A DNA stretch of 64,000 nucleotides, from positions 1 through 64,000 of the forward strand of contig NZ_WUMN01000009.1 of NCBI RefSeq assembly GCF_009826935.1, in the 5' to 3' direction. Positions 57,658 to 64,000 of the stretch are shown here, piece by piece. Made by a program: the position numbers and the translations under genes. The notes beneath the pieces are model-generated. The model was not told the origin of the DNA and did no database searches. It worked only from the letters and a program-made list of their open reading frames with translations. Position 1 is the first letter of the stretch. Every line of letters begins with the position of its first letter. Origin of the DNA: Flavobacterium sp. Sd200. Its GTDB lineage: Bacteria; Bacteroidota; Bacteroidia; Flavobacteriales; Flavobacteriaceae.

Positions 57658-58227
57658 ATGAATTTTGCTAAAAAACTTTCTATAATGGCTGTTGCAGCCC
57701 TGGTGTTTGCAGCCTGTAAAGATACTTCTAAAGACGGAAACCTTGAAACGCCTGCCGAAGGTGTGGTGACCGACAGCACACAAAATAAAGAAACCGCAGC
57801 CAACCTCGAAACTGCTACCTTTAAAATAGACGGAATGACCTGCCCAATGGGATGCGCTGCCACTATAGAGCAAAAACTGTCTAAGATGGATGGCGTAGAA
57901 AGTGCCAAAGTTGATTTTGACAGCAAAACAGCTACTATATCTTTCGACCCTGCTAAGCAAACTGCCGAGACATTTGTACAAACGGTAGAAAAAATTGCCG
58001 ATGGTGCCTACAAAGTTTCTGATGTAAAATCATCGGGCGATAAAGCATACTACAATGCTGCGAGCCACGATAAAGACAAAAAGAAAAAGAAAAAAGCTAA
58101 AGCTGCCAAAGCCGAAACTAAAGAAGCTAAGGCTGCTTGCGCAGCTGAAGGCAAAAAAGGTGGGTGTTGTGCTGCAGGTGCAGAGGCTAAAAAATCGTGC
58201 CACGAAACTAAAGGAGGCAGTCTGTAA
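57658..58227 (+). CDS. Heavy-metal-associated domain lipoprotein with Cys-rich tail
   Basis: A 189-residue lipoprotein: signal peptide and lipobox (LVFAAC, Cys at residue 19), an acidic linker, an HMA domain at about 52-120, and a long tail. The metal site reads GMTCPMGCAATIE, with three residues between the cysteines instead of the usual two. The tail is rich in Lys, Ala and Glu and carries six more cysteines (AACAAEG, GGCCAAG, KSCHETKGG). It is likely an outer-envelope copper or similar metal binder. No transporter or regulator gene is adjacent. A terminator follows. Confidence 0.85.
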   Translation: MNFAKKLSIMAVAALVFAACKDTSKDGNLETPAEGVVTDSTQNKETAANLETATFKIDGMTCPMGCAATIEQKLSKMDGVESAKVDFDSKTATISFDPAKQTAETFVQTVEKIADGAYKVSDVKSSGDKAYYNAASHDKDKKKKKKAKAAKAETKEAKAACAAEGKKGGCCAAGAEAKKSCHETKGGSL

Positions 58228-58253
58228 TTTCTAACAGACACTCAAAAAATAGT

Positions 58254-58280
58254 AAGCAGCTCTTAGGGCTGCTTTTTTTG
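58254..58280 (+). terminator. Terminator of the HMA lipoprotein gene
   Basis: A 7-bp perfect stem (AAGCAGC and GCTGCTT) with a 7-nt loop, followed by seven T. Confidence 0.85.
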
Positions 58281-58376
58281 TGGTTGCAGGGAATGGTCTT
58301 AATATTTTGTGAATTTAAGGGTGTTTGGGTTGTAAAATTTACAAAAACATTATAAAACGCGCTTTTAAGGGTGGTT

Positions 58377-58384
58377 TATCTTTG
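58377..58384 (+). promoter_or_regulatory. -7 box of the gene at 58426
   Basis: TATCTTTG, exact match, with a leader of about 35 nt to the ATG. Confidence 0.5.
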
Positions 58385-58425
58385 TTGGGGAGAGCATACA
58401 ACTAACTAATTTAATACCCTTAATC

Positions 58426-59517
58426 ATGATAAGAACAGTTATTACCTGCATTTTGGCACTTTTTAGCGGAGGGCTATTTGCACAGGACAGCGTTGATACA
58501 TGGACGGCATTTGATACTATTGCAGGAGATCTTACCTATACAGGCTTTAAAGACAACAGAGGGGTGGTAAAAATACCACCCGTGTTTACAGGTCGCACGG
58601 TTGCGAGAAAATTTGATAACATTATTTGTGCAATGGAGTTTGTAAGCAACCGCTATACGGACCCTGTTTATATAACCAAAACGGGTGCGGTTATAAAAGA
58701 CAGTATTTATATGTTGGACTATACGTTTGATTGCGAGAGTGAGGGACACATAAGATACAAAGACCCTGAGACAGGAAACGTGGGTATGTTTAACGGTAAC
58801 GGAAAGGTAGTGGTGCCAGCCATTTATAACGATCTTAGCCGCGTATATAACGGCATGATGGTTGGTCTTAAAGGAGCTGAAAAAGAAACGACTGCCGGTA
58901 GCTTTTTTTGGAAAGGCGGCAAAAAGCAACTTTTAAATACCAACAACAAAGTGCTGGTAGACAGTTTGGATAACAGCGGGCATTTAAATTTTTATTCGCT
59001 TAAGGTTTCCAATACAAAAGGTAGCGACAGTGCAAGGCGTTATTTTAAAGGACAGGATGGCAAGTATTATTCGTTTACTGATTTTGAGGAAGACCTTAAG
59101 GCGTGGGTAAGCAACGACCTTCTTAAAGAACTTACCGAAGAGTGCCTGATATTAAATACTTTTGATACTATAAAATATTCTGATTTTGGTAAAGAAAAAG
59201 AATGGGTGTTAGAAGATAAAAATAGCTTTATAAACCGTAATTTTGAAAACGTTAAACGTGGTCTTGCAGACCTTGGTACAAACCCTAAAAACTATATGGT
59301 TACAACCGAGATCATCGTGAAGCATATATTTGAGCCAGAAAGCTATAGCGAATATTACAACAATTGTAACGAGATAAAATACTGGCAGTATCCTGTAATG
59401 AGTATAACGACCAGAACAGGCAGGGCAAATGCCGATGCACCGCGTTTTTACTTTTTATATACACCAAACGGGTATAAGCTTATTGGAGTGCAGCAGCAGC
59501 ACAACAGCCTGAAATAA
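58426..59517 (+). CDS. Exported protein with WG-like repeats
   Basis: A 363-residue protein with a signal peptide (cut near GLFAQ). The first half contains degenerate WG-type beta repeats (GFKDNRGVVKIPPVFTGR and FNGNGKVVVPAIYNDLSRVYNG), a fold used for binding. The second half, from about residue 190, has no motif I recognise. It ends 22 nt before the DUF4286 gene and may be cotranscribed with it. Confidence 0.65.
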   Translation: MIRTVITCILALFSGGLFAQDSVDTWTAFDTIAGDLTYTGFKDNRGVVKIPPVFTGRTVARKFDNIICAMEFVSNRYTDPVYITKTGAVIKDSIYMLDYTFDCESEGHIRYKDPETGNVGMFNGNGKVVVPAIYNDLSRVYNGMMVGLKGAEKETTAGSFFWKGGKKQLLNTNNKVLVDSLDNSGHLNFYSLKVSNTKGSDSARRYFKGQDGKYYSFTDFEEDLKAWVSNDLLKELTEECLILNTFDTIKYSDFGKEKEWVLEDKNSFINRNFENVKRGLADLGTNPKNYMVTTEIIVKHIFEPESYSEYYNNCNEIKYWQYPVMSITTRTGRANADAPRFYFLYTPNGYKLIGVQQQHNSLK

Positions 59518-59539
59518 AGAAGCCAAACCAAAAACAAAA

Positions 59540-59860
59540 ATGATAATTTACAACGTTACCTCTAATGTAGACGACAGCATACACGACAAATGGATGGCGT
59601 GGATGATGGAAAAGCACATACCAAAAATTATGGAGACCGGTAAGTTTTACAAAATTAAAATTGTAAAAGTGCTGGGAGACGAACAACACGGCGGCGTTAC
59701 TTATTCGGTGCAGTATTCTGCTGACAGCCGCGAAAAGCTCGACGAATATTACCGTGATCATGCTCCTGAATTCCGTGCTGAGCTAAGACAGCTTTTTGGA
59801 GACAAGATTTTACAGTTCAGGACTGAGCTGGAAATTATACAGGAGTTTAAAATGATTTAA
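59540..59860 (+). CDS. DUF4286 family protein
   Basis: A 106-residue soluble protein matching DUF4286 throughout (MIIYNVTSNVDDSIHDKWMA, MEKHIPKIMETGKFYKIKIV, YRDHAPEFRAELRQLFGDK). It has the ferredoxin-like dimeric barrel look of a small stress or monooxygenase-type protein, but its function is unknown. The gene commonly lies just before rsmA in Flavobacteriia, as here. Confidence 0.85.
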   Translation: MIIYNVTSNVDDSIHDKWMAWMMEKHIPKIMETGKFYKIKIVKVLGDEQHGGVTYSVQYSADSREKLDEYYRDHAPEFRAELRQLFGDKILQFRTELEIIQEFKMI

Positions 59861-59911
59861 AATTAGGGCTGCTTATTGCCGTTATTGTGCAATAACAGCG
59901 ATATTTGCAGC

Positions 59912-60691
59912 ATGGATAAAGTTAAAGCCAAAAAACACCTTGGGCAGCATTTTTTAAAGGATGAAGGTATAGCCCGCGATATTGCCGATACGCTCTCGTT
60001 AGAAGGGTATAGTAAAGTATTGGAAATAGGCCCCGGCATGGGAGTGCTTACCAAATATCTTCTACAAAAAGATACAGAAACTTTTGTTATTGAGATCGAT
60101 ACCGAATCGGTAGAATATCTTAATGCGCATTACCCAAAACTGCATGGACATATCATATCTAAAGATTTTTTAAAATATGATGTGTCTGAAGATTTTGGGG
60201 TAGAGCCGTTGGCTATAATCGGTAACTTTCCGTATAATATATCTTCGCAAATAGTATTCAGGACACTTGAACTCCGCGACCGCATACCCGAATTTGCAGG
60301 GATGTTCCAAAAGGAAGTAGCAGAACGCATTTGCGAAAAAAAAGGCAGTAAGACCTATGGTATATTATCGGTTTTAACGCAGGCTTTTTATGATGCCGAA
60401 TATCTTTTTACGGTAGATGAAAACGTATTTAACCCGCCTCCAAAAGTAAAAAGCGGTGTTTTGCGTTTAAGGCGAAAAGAAAATTACCATCTTCCGGTAG
60501 ACGAAAAACTGTTTTTCAGGGTGGTAAAAGACGCCTTTAACCAAAGAAGAAAAACACTTCGTAACAGTTTAAAAACATACCTGCACTCGCAGGATTTAAA
60601 GGAAGATAGTATATTTGACCTCCGTCCGGAGCAACTTTCGGTAGAACAGTTTATAGACCTTACAAAAAAAATAGTCGCCTATGGAGTTTAA
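59912..60691 (+). CDS. rsmA: 16S rRNA dimethyladenosine transferase
   Basis: A 259-residue SAM-dependent enzyme (KsgA) that dimethylates A1518 and A1519 of 16S rRNA during 30S maturation. KKHLGQHFLKDEGIARDIAD begins the fold, VLEIGPGMGVLTKYLL binds SAM, IGNFPYNISSQIVF is the catalytic NxPY-type motif, and NPPPKVKSGVLRL is also diagnostic. ATG 59912 is chosen because the earlier in-frame TTG at 59876 serves as a likely -33 element: TTG-N21-GATATTTG ends four bases before the ATG. The last 11 nt overlap mgtE. Confidence 0.95.
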   Translation: MDKVKAKKHLGQHFLKDEGIARDIADTLSLEGYSKVLEIGPGMGVLTKYLLQKDTETFVIEIDTESVEYLNAHYPKLHGHIISKDFLKYDVSEDFGVEPLAIIGNFPYNISSQIVFRTLELRDRIPEFAGMFQKEVAERICEKKGSKTYGILSVLTQAFYDAEYLFTVDENVFNPPPKVKSGVLRLRRKENYHLPVDEKLFFRVVKDAFNQRRKTLRNSLKTYLHSQDLKEDSIFDLRPEQLSVEQFIDLTKKIVAYGV

Positions 60692-62033
60692 GATCAGCAG
60701 GGATTTCATTGTACAAATAGAGCAATACGTTAGCGAAAACAAGGAGAAAGAATTACAGAGTCTTCTTGCTGATGTTCACTATGCGGATATTGCCGAGATA
60801 ATGGGCGAACTGGATGATGCTGATGCTATTTATATATTCCATATTCTTGACAGCGAAAAAACGGCCGAGATACTTCTTGAGCTTGATGAAGAGGTAAGGG
60901 AGAAAATTCTTCGTGGCTTATCGCCAAAAGAAATTGCCGAAGAGCTGGATGAGTTAAGTACCGACGACGCTGCCGATATTATTGCCGAGCTTCCTGCCGA
61001 CATGAAGGAGGAGGTTATTAGCGAGATATTAGACGTTGAACACGCCAAAGACATTGTAGACCTGCTTAGGTATGACGAAGACACGGCGGGTGGTTTGATG
61101 GGTAAGGAGCTTGTAAAGGTTAATGAAAACTGGAGCGTTCTCACCTGCGTGCGCGAAATGCGCGAGCAGGCTGTTAATGTGCAGCGCGTACACTCTATTT
61201 ATGTGGTAGATGACGAGAACCGACTTAAAGGACGCTTGTCTTTAAAGGATTTATTAGTTACCAGTACTAAAACTCCCATAAGTGATGTTTACATTCGTAA
61301 AGTAGATTTTGTAAAAGTGAATACACCTGATGTTGAGGTGGCTCGTATAATGCAAAGGTATGACCTTGAGGCCATACCGGTGGTAGATGAGCTTGGACGC
61401 CTTGTGGGACGTATTACCATAGACGACATTGTAGACGTTATTAAAGAAGAGGCTGATAAAGATTACCAGCTTGCTGCGGGTATCTCTCAGGATGTAGAGG
61501 CCGATGACAGTATTATAGACCTTACACGTGCGCGCCTGCCGTGGTTGGTGCTTGCCCTTTTGGGAGGCTTTGTAAGTGTTAGATTGCTAAATAGTTTTAG
61601 CGGTGCCATGAACGACCATAAAGAGCTTTTCTTTTTTACACCGCTTATTGCCGCGATGGCGGGAAATGTTGGTGTACAATCATCGGCAATTATTGTACAG
61701 GGTCTTGCCAATAACAGTATTTCGGGTTCATTGTGGAACCGTCTTATAAAAGAAGTATTGCTAAGCCTTTTAAACGGAGCCATACTTGCTGCTATATTAA
61801 TAGCAGGCAGTCACTTTTTATTGGGAGTGAGTTATGAGGTGGGCTTAACAGTAAGTATATCGTTGGTTTCGGTAATTATAATAGCATCGCTAATAGGTAC
61901 TTTTGTGCCTATATTGCTAAACAAAATGGGTTTCGACCCGGCACTTGCCACCGGGCCGTTTATTACTACCAGTAACGATATTTGCGGTATTCTTATTTAC
62001 TTTACCATCGCCAAAGTAATACTTGGTTTTTAG
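60681..62033 (+). CDS. mgtE: Magnesium transporter MgtE
   Basis: A 450-residue Mg2+ channel. The N-terminal superhelical MgtE domain (residues about 35-135, EEIAEELDELSTDDAADIIAEL), two CBS domains (about 140-255) that sense Mg2+, and five transmembrane helices with the pore signature (FFFTPLIAAMAGNVGVQSSAI and FDPALATGPFITTSNDICGI) are all present. The start overlaps rsmA by 11 nt in another frame, so translation is likely coupled and there is no room for a Mg2+ riboswitch leader. Confidence 0.95.
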   Translation: MEFKISRDFIVQIEQYVSENKEKELQSLLADVHYADIAEIMGELDDADAIYIFHILDSEKTAEILLELDEEVREKILRGLSPKEIAEELDELSTDDAADIIAELPADMKEEVISEILDVEHAKDIVDLLRYDEDTAGGLMGKELVKVNENWSVLTCVREMREQAVNVQRVHSIYVVDDENRLKGRLSLKDLLVTSTKTPISDVYIRKVDFVKVNTPDVEVARIMQRYDLEAIPVVDELGRLVGRITIDDIVDVIKEEADKDYQLAAGISQDVEADDSIIDLTRARLPWLVLALLGGFVSVRLLNSFSGAMNDHKELFFFTPLIAAMAGNVGVQSSAIIVQGLANNSISGSLWNRLIKEVLLSLLNGAILAAILIAGSHFLLGVSYEVGLTVSISLVSVIIIASLIGTFVPILLNKMGFDPALATGPFITTSNDICGILIYFTIAKVILGF

Positions 62034-62084
62034 GCGATTAAGGTATGTATGAAAATTCAGTGTGCACGGTTTTAGAGTAATAAT

Positions 62085-63041
62085 CTAAAACGTATAGCTA
62101 AGACCAACGCCCAACATTTGTTTCAGCTGAATTTTTGGGCCTGCCTGAACCACGGCACCGTCAACCTCTTTGGTAGAGTTAATATCGTCATCATAAATAA
62201 TGTTAGTGCCAATATTTGCTTTTACATATTGATTAACCGTCATGTCTAACTGTAGCTGAAAGTTAACGTCTATATTACCAAAATTGTTCAGATAATCGGT
62301 ATAAAGCGTCATGCGCTGGTCGAGCATAATATTTTTAAATACCTGTCTTTTAAACTGGTTGGTTATTAGTATACCTACCTCGGTACGTGATTTTTTACCG
62401 TGTCTTATCAGGTTGCCTTCCTCGTCATAAATGGCTTTTTCAACCCCAAAAGAACCTTTATCGGCAAGCATTTGGTTCAATACCAAAGTGGTTTTATCGG
62501 TAACCGGAGAGAAATATGCGTTAAGGCCAAGGTCTTTACGGTTATACTCAGCACCAACCCCTAAAAATATAGTGGCAGGAGCAAATGGTGCCGAAATCTC
62601 GGTAGTAGTGTTCGGATAGGCATAACCATTGGCAAACTGGGTATTAAAGTTAAACTTGCCTGCATAATACCAATTAGAAACCGTATCCCTACGGTAGCCA
62701 AACGTGGAGTTTATCTGTATCTGGTCGTCGGTTTTGCGTACTTCCTGACCTTCCTGACTGTTAAGCCCGTATTTTAATATAAGCTCGTTATGCCAGCTTA
62801 TGTTCTTGTAAACATATTTACGGATAAACTGTCCTTTGGTAAGGATGCTTACTGAGTTATTACCCCCCACGGCCCAGTTTACAAAAGCAATCTGGTTAAT
62901 GTCGGTCCCTATAGTATTGGTAGATTCCCAATGACTGATAGTGTCGGGCAGGGTAGTAGTAATAAGCACCTGGGAGCAGGTAGTTTGAGTAAAGGTGATG
63001 AAAAGCAACGACAATGCAATTAGGCAATTCCTGATTCTCAT
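62085..63041 (-). CDS. DUF3078 family outer envelope protein
   Basis: A 318-residue exported protein (signal peptide cut near the TTCSQ region) of the DUF3078 family. After VNWAVGGNNSVSILTKGQF the protein is made of alternating beta strands, including YGLNSQEGQEVRKTDDQIQINSTFGY and NAYFSPVTDKTTLVLNQ, and ends LKQMLGVGLSYTF. The final aromatic residue and strand pattern suggest an outer membrane barrel. Function unknown. It follows dxs by 44 nt on the same strand. Confidence 0.8.
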   Translation of the reverse strand: MRIRNCLIALSLLFITFTQTTCSQVLITTTLPDTISHWESTNTIGTDINQIAFVNWAVGGNNSVSILTKGQFIRKYVYKNISWHNELILKYGLNSQEGQEVRKTDDQIQINSTFGYRRDTVSNWYYAGKFNFNTQFANGYAYPNTTTEISAPFAPATIFLGVGAEYNRKDLGLNAYFSPVTDKTTLVLNQMLADKGSFGVEKAIYDEEGNLIRHGKKSRTEVGILITNQFKRQVFKNIMLDQRMTLYTDYLNNFGNIDVNFQLQLDMTVNQYVKANIGTNIIYDDDINSTKEVDGAVVQAGPKIQLKQMLGVGLSYTF

Positions 63042-63085
63042 GTAAAACGTTTTAGTAAGTGATTCGGCTGCAAAAATCGTGTTTT

Positions 63086-64000
63086 TTAGTAAGCCGAAAA
63101 AATATCTATTAAAGAATTAACGTCTATTGCGCATAAATGTTGTAACTCAGCTATGCTACCCTGCTCAATAAATGCATCCGGAACGCCTAATGTTCTTATT
63201 TTTAGGGTGTAATGCTTTTTTGACGCAAAAGCTACTATTGCGCTGCCAAACCCTCCGGTTATTGTACCGTCTTCTATAGTAATAATTTCTTTGTGCTCTT
63301 TAAATGCTTTATGCAGTATGTCTTCATCAAGAGGTTTTATAAACCCAAAATGATAGTGAGAGAACAAGTTGCTGTTTTTTGTAGCTGATAAAGCTTTGGT
63401 AACATTATTGCCAATGGTTCCTGTAGAAAGTATTGCAACGCTGTTTCCGCTTTTTAGCTCAGTTGCCTTTCCAACAGGCAATGCTTTAAAAGGTAATTGC
63501 CACTGCACATTTTGTGCCCTGCCACGAGGGTAGCGAATGGCAATAGGGTGTGGCAGGCCAAGCTGTGCTGTATAGAGTATATTGCGAAGATCAGCCTCGT
63601 TTAGCGGTGCAAAAATTATAAGATTGGGAATGCAGTTTAAGTAGGCTATATCAAAAACCCCATGATGGGTAGCACCGTCTTCGCCTACTAATCCTGCTCG
63701 GTCCAGGCAAAATATGACGGGTAGGTTTTGCAGTGCCACGTCGTGTATAAGCTGGTCGTAGGCACGTTGTAAAAAAGTAGAATATATATTGCAAAAAACC
63801 ACCATGCCCTGCGTTGCCATCCCTGCTGCAAGCGTAACGGCGTGTTGCTCTGCAATGCCTACATCTATAGCCCTTTCCGGGAAAGCCTCCATCATAAACT
63901 TCATAGAACTACCCGATGGCATGGCCGGCGTAATGCCAATTATTTTAGGGTTTTCCTGTGCCAGCTCTACCAGTGTAAGGCCAAAAACATCCTGATATTT
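63086..64000 (-). CDS. dxs: 1-deoxy-D-xylulose-5-phosphate synthase, C-terminal part
   Basis: The C-terminal 304 residues of a thiamine-diphosphate enzyme that makes DXP from pyruvate and glyceraldehyde 3-phosphate, the first step of the MEP isoprenoid pathway. The reading frame runs off the right edge of the window, so the N-terminal half is missing. Visible signatures are DVGIAEQHAVTLAAG (with the catalytic Glu that activates the cofactor), YSTFLQRAYDQLIHDVALQ, DRAGLVGEDGATHHG, and the transketolase C-terminal domain with ITIEDGTITGGFGSAI. The stretch seen is intact. Confidence 0.95.
   Translation of the reverse strand, partial: KYQDVFGLTLVELAQENPKIIGITPAMPSGSSMKFMMEAFPERAIDVGIAEQHAVTLAAGMATQGMVVFCNIYSTFLQRAYDQLIHDVALQNLPVIFCLDRAGLVGEDGATHHGVFDIAYLNCIPNLIIFAPLNEADLRNILYTAQLGLPHPIAIRYPRGRAQNVQWQLPFKALPVGKATELKSGNSVAILSTGTIGNNVTKALSATKNSNLFSHYHFGFIKPLDEDILHKAFKEHKEIITIEDGTITGGFGSAIVAFASKKHYTLKIRTLGVPDAFIEQGSIAELQHLCAIDVNSLIDIFSAY

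Noticed and set aside
60600..60690. Magnesium riboswitch before mgtE
   Set aside because: mgtE overlaps rsmA by 11 nt, so there is no non-coding leader that could hold one.

Overview
The window is a continuous piece of a Bacteroidota chromosome, most likely Flavobacteriaceae and close to Flavobacterium. The evidence is the low G+C content, the near absence of Shine-Dalgarno sequences, many copies of the Bacteroidota -7 promoter box TAnnTTTG upstream of genes, a type IX secretion sorting tail (gene at 18336), carboxypeptidase-regulatory/TonB style outer membrane proteins, and many Bacteroidota-specific families (DUF5686, DUF4230, DUF4286, DUF5522, GSCFA). I see about 60 protein genes, no rRNA or tRNA, no insertion sequence, no prophage and no CRISPR array. 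The gene at the right edge (dxs) is cut by the window.

Layout. 0-7 kb: small membrane proteins, a FemAB/GNAT-like transferase, a divergent lipid kinase/App1 phosphatase pair, a proline-rich lipoprotein, an ABC-F ATPase and a DUF983 protein. 7-12 kb: an iron uptake locus (TonB-dependent siderophore receptor and a divergent PepSY membrane protein), then an FAD oxidoreductase and a membrane protein. 13-23 kb: der, small proteins, an orphan hutU, a DUF4136 lipoprotein, a T9SS-exported leucine-rich protein, and an aromatic amino acid hydroxylase with a long C-terminal extension. 22-28.7 kb: a mostly minus-strand block (DUF4230, GSCFA, acyltransferase, GxxExxY protein), a 450-bp cluster of direct and inverted repeats, and alaS. 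28.8-32 kb: a tight M23 peptidase/MerR/LemA/TPM/TPM operon. 32-37 kb: DUF5686 and penicillin-binding protein 1C. 37-48.5 kb: CPBP protease, two-domain regulators, an M3 peptidase, an AidA/PixA inclusion-body protein, 3-hydroxyanthranilate dioxygenase, a frameshifted rlmF, and a membrane HTH protein followed by a retropepsin-like protein. 48.6-57.5 kb: sugar-independent accessory functions (two MFS exporters, an AraC regulator, two SDR enzymes, a Crp-like regulator) and an error-prone polymerase V locus in the unusual order umuC-umuD. 57.6-64 kb: a cysteine-rich HMA lipoprotein and the housekeeping run DUF4286, rsmA, mgtE, DUF3078, dxs.

How the genes work together. Most loci are independent one- to five-gene units. 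The clearest functional pairs are the lipid kinase with the phosphatidate phosphatase-like protein (opposite reactions, shared 70-bp promoter region), the siderophore receptor with PepSY, the two-subunit polymerase V, LemA with two TPM proteins, and rsmA-mgtE (overlapping genes).

The main items for a second look are: several genes whose consensus -7 box lies only four to five bases before the start codon, predicting leaderless mRNAs (umuC, a Crp-like regulator, a DUF5522 gene, perhaps rsmA); the umuC-umuD gene order; a 22-bp perfect dyad over the promoter of a Crp-like gene; the repeat cluster at 25.6-26.1 kb; the rlmF frameshift; and a membrane-tethered HTH protein next to a membrane-anchored aspartic-protease-like protein. 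No single new system is proven by the sequence; the last item is the best candidate for one.
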